Positions 1-6,651 of a stretch of 20,203 nucleotides of DNA are shown one piece after another. Position 1 is the first letter of the stretch, and each line of letters opens with the position of its first letter. The translations under genes were made by a program, and so were the position numbers. A model generated the notes under the pieces. The model had not been told where the DNA came from. It was given only the letters and a program-made list of their open reading frames with translations, and did not search any database. This DNA is from JBBDXA01 sp040902585 (lineage in GTDB: Bacteria > Planctomycetota > Phycisphaerae > Phycisphaerales > Phycisphaeraceae): contig JBBDXA010000169.1 of assembly GCA_040902585.1 (NCBI GenBank), forward strand, positions 1 to 20,203, in the 5' to 3' direction.

Positions 1-203
1 TTGATCTCGCGCTGGCGATCGACGCGCACGAACTGCTTCACGCCGAACCACTTCTTCTTGCAGCGGCCGAACTCGGCGACATCGCCCCAACCATCGGCAC
101 CGCAGATCACGGCACAGATGGCGATGGTGATGATGTCGATCAGGTCATGGTCTTTGGTGCGATCGATGCGGGGGTCTTGCAGGTGGCCGAAGAAGCGAAA
201 CAT
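1..203 (-). CDS. ISAs1-family transposase, N-terminal fragment (partial)
   Basis: Reading leftward from ATG at 203 gives 67 codons that start MFRFFGHLQDPRIDRTKDHD and continue with a hydrophobic stretch and AVICGADGWGDVAEFG. This is the signature of the DDE_Tnp_1-associated N-terminal domain of ISAs1 transposases: DPR, then LxDIxxIAxCAVxCGAxxWxDxxEFG. An in-frame TGA lies ten codons upstream, so the start is confined to this ATG or a later codon. The catalytic DDE domain lies outside the window. After residue 51 the sequence reads GVKQFVRVDRQREI rather than the usual LPNGIPSHDTF-like segment. This may be a divergent subfamily, or decay or a sequencing error at the contig edge. Whether the element is active cannot be judged. 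Confidence 0.8.
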   Translation of the reverse strand, partial: MFRFFGHLQDPRIDRTKDHDLIDIITIAICAVICGADGWGDVAEFGRCKKKWFGVKQFVRVDRQREI

Positions 204-247
204 GGAAGCTATCGGCAGAAGGACTCACGTTACTGTGGTTACGGGAG

Positions 248-266
248 TTAAGATGCGTTTGCCCTG
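248..266 (-). repeat. Putative terminal inverted repeat of the ISAs1-type element
   Basis: On the minus strand this reads CAGGGCAAACGCATCTTAA, 45 bp upstream of the transposase ATG. The CAGGG tip matches the usual ISAs1-family end. The adjoining 8-10 bases outside (from 267, AAAAGCAACC) would be one copy of the target duplication. The partner repeat is off the window, so this is a recognition call only. Confidence 0.6.
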
Positions 267-382
267 AAAAGCAACCATTGAATACCTCCACACAACACAA
301 AAGTAAGGATTCGACCGAAGATCGACAAGACCTGCCAGAAGTCAGTCAATTTTGCTCACCTAGACTTATTGGACGCGGCCGC

Positions 383-1357
383 TCACACCGCCCACCTCGT
401 CACCGGCTTCCCCCGTGCCTTCAACGCCGCATCAATCTTCGCCATCATCGCAGGCGAAAGTTCCCATCCCATCCCGCCCGCATTATCTCTCACCTGGTCC
501 GGCCGCTTCGCCCCGCAGATCGCGCTCGTGATCCCCGGCTGATGGATCGTCCAGTTGATCACGAGCTGCGCCATCGTGTGGCCTGCCTCCGCCGCGATCG
601 GGCGAAGGGCGTCGAGCAGGTCCTGATTCTTCTTCCACTCCTCGCCGTGGAACATCGGGTACTTCAGGCGGCCGTCCTTCGGGTCGAACTGATGATCGCG
701 GCTCAGCGTGCCCGCGAGCAGCCCCTTCATCAGCGGCCAGTACACGAGGACGGACACGTGATTGCGGATGCACCACGGCAAGGTGTCCGTTTCGATGTCG
801 CGCAGGATCATGTTGTAAGGCGGCTGATAGGCGGCGATCGGGCAGATGCGGTGGAACACTTCAAGCTGCGCGAGGCTGAAGTTGGAGACGCCGATCGCGC
901 GGGCCTTGCCTTCATCCAGCAGCTTCTTCAGTTCGCCGGCGGAGTACTCGACCGGCGTGTGCGGATCGGGTGCGTGCAGGTAGTAGAGTTCGATACGGTC
1001 GGTGTCTAGTCGCCTGAGGCTTTCTTCGAACTCCTTGCGAAGGGTGCCGGGCTGGGCGTCGTGCTCCATCTTCAGAGCGTTCGGCTTGCCTTCCCAGTGC
1101 AGACCGCCCTTGGTGCAGATGACGATCTCATCACGCCGATGGCCCAGGGCTTTGGCGATGAGCTTCTCACTTTCGCCGTTCGTGCCGTAGATGTAGGCGG
1201 TGTCAAAAGTGGTGATGCCTTCATCGAGGCAGGCGGAAAGAGCGGCGAGGCTGTCGGCCTCGGTGACGCCGAGACTGGTCATGCCCGCGATAGGCCAGCA
1301 GCCCATGGTGACGGGGGAGATTTTGATGGCGGATCGGCCGAGGTGACGTGGTTGCAT
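383..1357 (-). CDS. Aldo/keto reductase
   Basis: NAD(P)H-dependent oxidoreductase of the aldo/keto reductase (AKR) superfamily, 324 residues, a usual length for the (alpha/beta)8 barrel. The catalytic tetrad is intact: Asp52 and Tyr57 in FDTAYIYG, Lys83 in CTKGG, and His128 in YYLHAPDP. GVSNF at about residue 160 and the late CGAKRPDQV cofactor-binding segment are also typical. The frame stays open upstream to 1495, but I chose ATG at 1357 because MQPRHLGRSAIKISPVTMG is where AKR homology begins and the upstream part covers a palindromic repeat. There is no clear ribosome site before it. It follows the sigma factor gene on the same strand, 168 bp downstream of that gene's stop, with palindromes between, so cotranscription is doubtful. 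The substrate cannot be predicted. Confidence 0.92.
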   Translation of the reverse strand: MQPRHLGRSAIKISPVTMGCWPIAGMTSLGVTEADSLAALSACLDEGITTFDTAYIYGTNGESEKLIAKALGHRRDEIVICTKGGLHWEGKPNALKMEHDAQPGTLRKEFEESLRRLDTDRIELYYLHAPDPHTPVEYSAGELKKLLDEGKARAIGVSNFSLAQLEVFHRICPIAAYQPPYNMILRDIETDTLPWCIRNHVSVLVYWPLMKGLLAGTLSRDHQFDPKDGRLKYPMFHGEEWKKNQDLLDALRPIAAEAGHTMAQLVINWTIHQPGITSAICGAKRPDQVRDNAGGMGWELSPAMMAKIDAALKARGKPVTRWAV

Positions 1358-1380
1358 CTGCTGATTGTAGACATTTGCGA

Positions 1381-1406
1381 GAGCACCATCCCGACAGGGT
1401 GGTGCT
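1381..1406. repeat. Palindromic intergenic repeat, copy A
   Basis: A 26-bp near-perfect palindrome: AGCACCATCCC, loop GACA, GGGTGGTGCT. The arms pair along their length apart from one bulged T. It sits just upstream of the aldo/keto reductase start. The same sequence recurs inverted at 1490-1527. It has no T tract, so it resembles a REP-type dispersed palindrome more than a classic terminator. Confidence 0.7.
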
Positions 1407-1489
1407 GATGATGAACGAACGCCTGGTGCGCTGATTGTTGCAAGGCTCAGGGGCGCGACGGAAGTGTGTTGAAAGTCGTGCGCGAATAA

Positions 1490-1527
1490 CACCACCCTGT
1501 CGCGAGGGTGCTCACGGGATGGTGCTC
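1490..1527. repeat. Palindromic intergenic repeat, copy B, with duplicated arm
   Basis: Read on the minus strand, this is copy A (1381-1406) with the arm TGAGCACCATCCCG followed by an imperfect second copy TGAGCACCCTCG before CGACAGGGTGGTG. The insertion relative to copy A is therefore an imperfect duplication of the left arm. The internal stem CACCCT/AGGGTG is perfect. The repeat overlaps the sigma factor stop codon (TGA at 1526-1528), so it forms the 3' end of that mRNA and could stabilise it or aid termination. Confidence 0.65.
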
Positions 1528-2449
1528 ACGCCGCGGGCGTATCGATGCGGGCGTCGCCGGTCGGCTGAACCATCGGCTTGCGGCGACGGCGGCGGCGCTT
1601 GCCTTCCTCGTGCGAGTGATCGAACGGCGAGTCGCTTTCGAGCCGATTCTGAAGTTTACTCAGGGCTTCGATTTCAATCTGCCTGACGCGCTCGCGGGTC
1701 AGGCCGATCTTCCTGCCGACCTCTTTCAGCGTGAGCGGCTCTTCGCCATCGAGGCCGAAGCGAAGGCGGAGGATCGTCGCTTCGCGTTCGTCGATGATGT
1801 CCAGCAGTTCGCGGATCGTTTCCAGGTCATCGCGATCGAGCACCTGTTCATCAGGCTGCGGCGTGCGCGTGTCCTGCAACATTTCCGCCAGCGCCATGCC
1901 TTCGGTATCGGAGTCTGACTGAGCCGGCCTTTGAAACGCGCGGACGGCCTTGCGGATGATGCGCACCTTGCGCGGCGAGAGTTCCAGCACCTTCGCCAGT
2001 TCCTGCGTGTTGGGGGTGCGGCCGAGCTCTTCCTGAAGCTCCGAACACGCCCGCTTCCACTTGGCGATGAGTTCGACCATGTAGGCGGGAATGTGAATCG
2101 GCTGCACGGCGTTGATGAGCGCGCGCTTGATCGCCTGTTTGATCCACCATGATGCATAAGTGCTGAAGCGTGCGCCTTGGTCAGGGTCGAATGCTTCGAC
2201 CGCGCGAAGGAGGCCGAGATTGCCTTCTTCGATCAGATCCTGCAGCGGAAGGCCGCGGTTGGCGTAGCGCTTGGCGATGTTGACGACGAGGCGAAGGTTG
2301 GAGCGGATCATGTGATCGCGCGCCATGGGGCAGTTCTCATGCATGATCTTCCAGCAAAGATCGCGCTCCTGCTCGGCGGTGAGCAGGGGTGAGGCATCGA
2401 TTGCCTTGAGATATAGCTCCAACTCACTTTTGACAGAGGTTTGCCGCAT
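1526..2449 (-). CDS. RNA polymerase sigma-70 family factor (group 2-like)
   Basis: Promoter-recognition subunit of RNA polymerase, 307 residues. It has region 1.2 (ELELYLKAIDASPLLTAEQE, residues 9-28), region 2 (about 46-115, with NLRLVVNIAKRY, GNLGLLRAVEAFDP, and the -10 recognition and melting segment FSTYASWWIKQAIKRAL), region 3 (about 122-200) and region 4 (about 205-268) with the helix-turn-helix LTLKEVGRKIGLTRERVRQIE that reads the -35 box. It lacks the long region 1.1 and non-conserved insert of housekeeping RpoD, so it looks like an alternative sigma factor; the pattern resembles one known from planctomycetes. It ends in a basic tail with six arginines (285-290). I chose ATG 2449, preceded by GGAG four bases upstream; an ATG at 2500 adds 17 unconserved residues. 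It diverges from the methyltransferase gene. Confidence 0.93.
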   Translation of the reverse strand: MRQTSVKSELELYLKAIDASPLLTAEQERDLCWKIMHENCPMARDHMIRSNLRLVVNIAKRYANRGLPLQDLIEEGNLGLLRAVEAFDPDQGARFSTYASWWIKQAIKRALINAVQPIHIPAYMVELIAKWKRACSELQEELGRTPNTQELAKVLELSPRKVRIIRKAVRAFQRPAQSDSDTEGMALAEMLQDTRTPQPDEQVLDRDDLETIRELLDIIDEREATILRLRFGLDGEEPLTLKEVGRKIGLTRERVRQIEIEALSKLQNRLESDSPFDHSHEEGKRRRRRRKPMVQPTGDARIDTPAA

Positions 2450-2688
2450 CTCGCTCCATCCGTCAGGGCCGGGTTGTCGCCCGAGCCGAGCACGAAACAT
2501 GCCGGCATGCGGGTCAATCCGCGATGCCAGTTCTCTTCAGGTAAAGTCGGCCCAAAGAGGGGCTGCCTTGAGACGGCAGCAGCGGCGGCGAGCCGGCAGA
2601 GGAGGAAGGGAAACGTCCGGGAATCAAGGTGATGTGAGATGAACCGGGGCTGACAGCGAAACAGGCCCGTTATTCAGGCTGGTTTTAT

Positions 2689-2702
2689 TTCCGGAGCCGG
2701 AA
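2689..2702. promoter_or_regulatory. Perfect 14-bp palindrome, possible operator
   Basis: TTCCGG-AG-CCGGAA is a perfect inverted repeat with a two-base spacer, about 67 bp upstream of the methyltransferase GTG and next to a TACACT -10-like hexamer. The symmetry suits binding by a dimeric regulator. No regulator gene is adjacent, so the assignment is speculative. Confidence 0.3.
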
Positions 2703-2756
2703 GCTACACTATTCGCATCGACCGCTCATGTGACCCTTCACTCAAGGCGTGCATCC

Positions 2757-2761
2757 AGGAG
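2757..2761 (+). promoter_or_regulatory. Ribosome binding site deciding the GTG start of the methyltransferase
   Basis: AGGAG lies seven bases before GTG at 2769. An earlier in-frame GTG at 2730 has no comparable site, so this motif fixes the start. Confidence 0.65.
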
Positions 2762-2768
2762 CTTTGCC

Positions 2769-3500
2769 GTGTCTGTCAAGATGAAGGAAACGCGGACCAG
2801 CAAACAGTACGACCTGTGGGCGTGGTGCTATGACAGGACGTTCGGCGTGCTCGTTCGCAAGCGGCAGCGTCGGGCGATCGCGCAGCTTCAGCCCAAGCCA
2901 GGCGATCGGGTGCTGGATGTCGGCGTGGGCACGGGCATCGCGCTGAACTTCTATCCGAAGGATGTGAGCGTGGTCGGCATGGACCTGAGCAAGGGCATGC
3001 TCACCAAGGCCCAGCGGAAGGTGGCCGAGCACGGCCTGACGCATTGCAACCTGGTGCAGGGCGATGCGATGCTGCCGCCGTTCGCTGAGAATTCGTTCGA
3101 TCATATTGTCATCACGCACACGATCAGCGTGGTGAGCGAACCGGCGAAACTGTTGCAATGGGCCCAGCGCGTGGTCAGGCCGGGCGGGCGGATCGTGGTG
3201 CTGAATCATTTTCAGTCGACGAAGCCGACGATCGCGTTTATGGAAAAGGTGATGAATCCGCTGTTCGTGTGGATCGGCTGGCGCAGCGATCTGACGCTGG
3301 AAGAGTGCATGCGCGGCGTCGAGTTGAACCTTGACTACTGCTTCAAGGTGAGCCTGTTCGATGTCTGGCGGATTGTCGTTTTCTCCAAGCCGCCGGCAGG
3401 CCAGGCGGCGCGGCCGGCGGTCCCGGTGCCTGTCCTTTCGCAGCCGTCCGAGCCGGCGCCGATGCCTTCGGGCAATCCGTCAATTGCTCTGCCGCAGTGA
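2769..3500 (+). CDS. PmtA-like phospholipid N-methyltransferase (class I SAM-dependent)
   Basis: SAM-dependent methyltransferase of 243 residues. Motif I is VLDVGVGTG (48-56), the ribose-binding acidic residue is in VVGMDLSKGML (68-78), and motif post-II/III is QGDAMLPPFAENSFDHIV (97-114). THTISVVSEP, RVVRPGG and VLNHF resemble the SVVPDP, PGG and NHF signatures of bacterial PmtA enzymes, which methylate phosphatidylethanolamine toward phosphatidylcholine at the inner membrane. The N-terminal YDLWAWCYDRTFG also fits that family. The last 40 residues are a Pro/Ala-rich tail with no domain. I chose GTG 2769 because of its strong AGGAG. It is 72 bp upstream of the LptD gene on the same strand, giving an envelope-related pair. 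A generic UbiE/COQ5-like methyltransferase on another substrate remains possible. Confidence 0.75.
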   Translation: MSVKMKETRTSKQYDLWAWCYDRTFGVLVRKRQRRAIAQLQPKPGDRVLDVGVGTGIALNFYPKDVSVVGMDLSKGMLTKAQRKVAEHGLTHCNLVQGDAMLPPFAENSFDHIVITHTISVVSEPAKLLQWAQRVVRPGGRIVVLNHFQSTKPTIAFMEKVMNPLFVWIGWRSDLTLEECMRGVELNLDYCFKVSLFDVWRIVVFSKPPAGQAARPAVPVPVLSQPSEPAPMPSGNPSIALPQ

Positions 3501-3523
3501 CGCCTTTAGAATCGCGCCTGCTT

Positions 3524-3545
3524 TCGCGGACCCGGATGTCCGCGA
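3524..3545 (+). terminator. GC-rich hairpin between methyltransferase and lptD
   Basis: TCGCGGAC, loop CCGGAT, GTCCGCGA: a perfect 8-bp stem 23 bases after the methyltransferase stop and 27 bases before the assigned lptD start. No U tract follows, so it may attenuate or stabilise the transcript instead of fully terminating it. It could also lower lptD expression relative to the upstream gene. Confidence 0.45.
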
Positions 3546-3572
3546 GCCACGCACCACGGCTCAGGGCTGCAC

Positions 3573-6500
3573 TTGCACACTCCAGGCACTCACGCCTCTT
3601 CATCGCGGAACTGTCGGCCTCTTCCGGGAAGGAACCGATCGACAGCGGGCTGTAGGTTCATCGCGATCCTCACACTGATCGCGCTGGTGATTGCCTTGCC
3701 CGGTGTGCAGGCGGACGATGTTCCTGCCGAGGTCACCCTCGCCTCCGAAGCCCGCACGCAGTCGCCGCTGGCGGATCCGGTGGTCAGCGCGGATGCGAAG
3801 TGCTTCGGCCGGCGGGTCAGCGCCTGGACCGAGAAGGGCGCACAGTTCCTGCTGCTGGATGGTGATGTCTCGATCACGATCGGCTCGTACGCCTTCCGCG
3901 CCGAGCGGGCGAGCCTGCGGATCGACACCGAGCGCTCGCAGGGCCGGCGCATCAGGCATATTTCCGCATACCTTCAGAATGCCAAGTCGCCTGTTGGAGA
4001 GGGGGCGATCACCGCCGAGGGCACGCGACTGTTCGTCACCGTTTCAACGACCGGCGAATTCGACATCTCCAGCGACGCGTGGAAGGATGAAACCGCGGCG
4101 AGCGATCCGCTGGTGATCGAAGCGGCGGGGCGGTTGGAGCGATATCTCAAGAGTCTTTCCGGTTTGACAGCCGGGTTGCCTGACGATGCGGGCAAGAGGC
4201 TGGCCATCGAGCCTGGCAATGTCAGGCCGCTGCCGATTCAGCCGCCCGCCGCGCAGCTTCCGGTTCCTGGGACGAATCAGGCTGCGACGGTTGATCCTGA
4301 ATCCCGCATCATGGCTGCTGACGGCATTCTTGCGTTCAACGCCGACAAGCTCGTCTTTCAAAAAGGCGAAGGTGAGAGCACACTGAGCCTGGTTGGCAAC
4401 GTGCGCCTGATGCAGATCGATGGGGATGGCAAGGTCACGATGACACTGCGGGCCGAGAACGTGGTGATCTTTATGGAGCCGATGGACATGGCGGGCGTGG
4501 CGGGCAACCGAGCGAAGTCGGGCGACGTGAAGGCGATTTATCTTGAGAGTAACGTCATCGTCTCGGACAACGAATACACGGTGCGGGCTCCGCGCATTTT
4601 CTACGACCTTCGTCGCAACAAGGCTCTGGTGCTCGAAGCGGTGCTTTATGCGTGGGACCCGAAGAAGCAGATTCCGCTGTACATGCGGGCCGAGAAGTTG
4701 CGACAGGAATCGCGCAAGACCTGGACGGGGAGCAAGGCGAGGTTCACGACCAGCGAGTTTGGTGAGCCGCACGTCGCCATCGCGGCTGACCGCATGACCT
4801 TTCAACAGAAGACGCGCGACAACGGCGAGCCGGCCAACCTGTTCACGGCAGTTCACTCGACTGTGCGCGTGCGCGATGTGCCGGTGTTCTACTGGCCGGT
4901 GCTGGGAGGCGACGCGCAGGACACGCCCCTTCGCAGCATTAGCGCCACCTATTCGACCCGCAACGGGCCTGAGATTCGCACGACGTGGGATCTGTTTGCC
5001 ATCCTCGGCCGGGAGAATCCCACCGGTGTGAGCCTCGACGGATACCTGGACTACGTGGGCAAGCACGGCCCAGCCATCGGCGCGGATCTGAGCTACGAGC
5101 GGCCTGACATGTTCGGCCGCATCAACGCCTACCTCGTGCCGCTGGACAACGGAAACGACGAACTCGCAGCCGGGCGAACCGTCTCCCATGACAGCGAGAT
5201 GCGCTGGGTGTTTCACGGGATCCATCGCCATTACCTGCCCGACAACTGGGAACTCACGCTTCAGTTGAGCCTGATTTCCGATGAGGCTTTTCTGGAGGAG
5301 TTTTTCTTCGAGGATGCCTACCGCGGCCGGCCGCACGAGACTTCGCTTTATCTCAAGAAGCAGGAGGAGGACGCCGCCTTCTCGCTGCTGCTGAGCTATG
5401 ACCTCAACGATTTCACGCCGCAGCTCATCACGCTTCAGACGCCCGGATACACCGTGGAGAAGCTGCCGGAGTTCGGCTGGTTCCAGGTCGGTACGCCGCT
5501 GTGGGAGAACCGGCTGACCTACTTCGGCGAAACGCGCCTGTCCTACATGCGGATTCACGCAGGCAGCGACAAGCCCGTCGATCGCGGTTTCAACGAACCT
5601 GTCAGCCAGCAGGTCTTTGGACACGGCGCGTTTGTTCCCTTCGATGACGGCGTCGGTGCCAGGGGCGTTCCCACGGAGTTCGTCCTGCGTTTCGACACGC
5701 GGCACGAGATTCAGGCGCCGATGAAGTTCTCCATCTTCAACATCACGCCCTACGTCTCCGCCCGTGTGACTGCCTACGACGAAACCTTTGAAGCCTTTGG
5801 CGGCGAGGATGATCCCTATCGCGTCTTCGCCACGGCAGGCGTGCGCCTGCATACGCACTTCACTAATGTGTACGACGATATCGACATCCGCCTGCTGGAT
5901 GTCCATCGCCTGCGACACGTCATCGAGCCGAGCGTGGACCTCTCTTACGGCGCATCGACCAGCGATCCGCGCAGCTTCCCCATCTTCGATCCCGATGTGG
6001 AAGGCATCAGCGACGGCTACGGCATCCGCCTGGGCCTTCGCAACACGCTTCAGACCCAGCGCGGCGTCGAAGGCGCGTGGCGCAGCGTGGACTGGGTGAC
6101 ACTGGATACCGACCTGGTCCTGCGCGGCGACAACAGCGACGCGGGTCTGCCCCTGGCGCGGTACTTCAGCTACCGTCCCGAGTACAGCCGGGGCGGCGAT
6201 CACATCTACACCCGACTCCTGGTGGCGCTCACCGACAGCCTCGCGCTGGCCGGCGAAGTCACCTACGACCTGGAGCGGACGGAGCTCGCCCTGTGGCGCG
6301 TCGGCGCGTCCTACATTCAGAATCCCAACCTGAGCTGGTTCGTCAACTACACCGAGATCGACGACCTGCCCGCCAAGCTGCTGAGTTGGGGATTCAACTA
6401 CGACCTGACCGCCAAGTATCGCATCGGATTCGTGCAGACGATTGATATGGAAGGTTCGCAGTCGCGCAACATTAGTCTTCTGGTCACCCGCAAGCTGCCG

Positions 6501-6617
6501 CGCTGGAGGCTCATCGCCCGCATCTCGCACGATGAGATTCTCAATGAACAGCAGTTCTCGATCATCATTGTTCCCGACGGCATCCGCGCCTTCAACAGCG
6601 GGCTCTTCGGGAACTAG
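3573..6617 (+). CDS. lptD: LPS-assembly protein LptD homologue (OstA-like domains plus beta-barrel)
   Basis: Outer-membrane protein that would insert lipopolysaccharide into the outer leaflet; 1014 residues against about 780 in E. coli. A signal peptide (FIAILTLIALVIALPGVQA, cleavage near 47/48) precedes two OstA/LptA-type jelly-roll stretches, about 75-190 and 250-420, which contain YAFRAERASLRID, GNVRLMQIDGDGKV, ESNVIVSDNEYTVRAPRIFYD and HVAIAADRMTF. VRVRDVPVFYWPVLG (about 427-441) matches the VPVFYxPY-type motif leading into the LptD barrel, which fills the rest with alternating aromatic strands (such as HVIEPSVDLSYG). The predicted mature part has one cysteine (Cys77), so the paired disulfides of E. 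coli LptD cannot form. No ATG lies before the signal peptide; TTG 3573 is a best guess, since an in-frame TAG at 3507 bounds the frame. Its partners LptE and LptA are not in the window. Confidence 0.82.
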   Translation: MHTPGTHASSSRNCRPLPGRNRSTAGCRFIAILTLIALVIALPGVQADDVPAEVTLASEARTQSPLADPVVSADAKCFGRRVSAWTEKGAQFLLLDGDVSITIGSYAFRAERASLRIDTERSQGRRIRHISAYLQNAKSPVGEGAITAEGTRLFVTVSTTGEFDISSDAWKDETAASDPLVIEAAGRLERYLKSLSGLTAGLPDDAGKRLAIEPGNVRPLPIQPPAAQLPVPGTNQAATVDPESRIMAADGILAFNADKLVFQKGEGESTLSLVGNVRLMQIDGDGKVTMTLRAENVVIFMEPMDMAGVAGNRAKSGDVKAIYLESNVIVSDNEYTVRAPRIFYDLRRNKALVLEAVLYAWDPKKQIPLYMRAEKLRQESRKTWTGSKARFTTSEFGEPHVAIAADRMTFQQKTRDNGEPANLFTAVHSTVRVRDVPVFYWPVLGGDAQDTPLRSISATYSTRNGPEIRTTWDLFAILGRENPTGVSLDGYLDYVGKHGPAIGADLSYERPDMFGRINAYLVPLDNGNDELAAGRTVSHDSEMRWVFHGIHRHYLPDNWELTLQLSLISDEAFLEEFFFEDAYRGRPHETSLYLKKQEEDAAFSLLLSYDLNDFTPQLITLQTPGYTVEKLPEFGWFQVGTPLWENRLTYFGETRLSYMRIHAGSDKPVDRGFNEPVSQQVFGHGAFVPFDDGVGARGVPTEFVLRFDTRHEIQAPMKFSIFNITPYVSARVTAYDETFEAFGGEDDPYRVFATAGVRLHTHFTNVYDDIDIRLLDVHRLRHVIEPSVDLSYGASTSDPRSFPIFDPDVEGISDGYGIRLGLRNTLQTQRGVEGAWRSVDWVTLDTDLVLRGDNSDAGLPLARYFSYRPEYSRGGDHIYTRLLVALTDSLALAGEVTYDLERTELALWRVGASYIQNPNLSWFVNYTEIDDLPAKLLSWGFNYDLTAKYRIGFVQTIDMEGSQSRNISLLVTRKLPRWRLIARISHDEILNEQQFSIIIVPDGIRAFNSGLFGN

Positions 6618-6651
6618 CGCTTGCCCATGCCACCAGCCAATTCTCGGCCCG

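Larger units (their letters stand above)
1..266 (-). mobile_element. ISAs1-family insertion sequence, 5' end only
   Basis: The block holds the N-terminal part of an ISAs1-type transposase reading leftward and, upstream of it, a terminal-repeat-like sequence that on the minus strand starts CAGGGCAAACGCATCTTAA. ISAs1/H-repeat elements characteristically begin with CAGGG, which fits an outer edge at about position 266. Only one end is visible; the rest lies beyond the left edge. A contig that stops inside a multicopy IS is a common assembly outcome, so the edge may be an artefact of repeat collapse. The second inverted repeat and the target duplication cannot be seen, so the boundary is inferred. 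Confidence 0.7.
2450..2768. promoter_or_regulatory. Divergent intergenic control region
   Basis: This 319-bp stretch separates the leftward sigma factor gene from the rightward methyltransferase gene, so both promoters should lie here. I see no convincing sigma-70 -35/-10 pair on either strand. Visible structure: a 6-bp-stem hairpin GCTGCC/GGCAGC at 2562-2580, and a perfect palindrome TTCCGG-AG-CCGGAA at 2689-2702 upstream of the methyltransferase start. The stretch TACACT (2704-2709), just right of the palindrome, could be a -10 box but has no good partner. I find no extra gene in it. Confidence 0.45.

Noticed and set aside
278..1009. 243-codon plus-strand frame opposite the aldo/keto reductase
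   Set aside because: The reductase on the other strand has an intact catalytic tetrad; this frame is Arg/His-rich noise.
1358..1495. 46-residue N-terminal extension of the aldo/keto reductase
   Set aside because: It is encoded across a palindromic repeat, has no family similarity, and homology starts exactly at the internal ATG 1357.
1381..1527. CRISPR-like array
   Set aside because: Only two copies, in opposite orientation and each self-palindromic, with no regular spacers. This is a REP-type pair and not a CRISPR.
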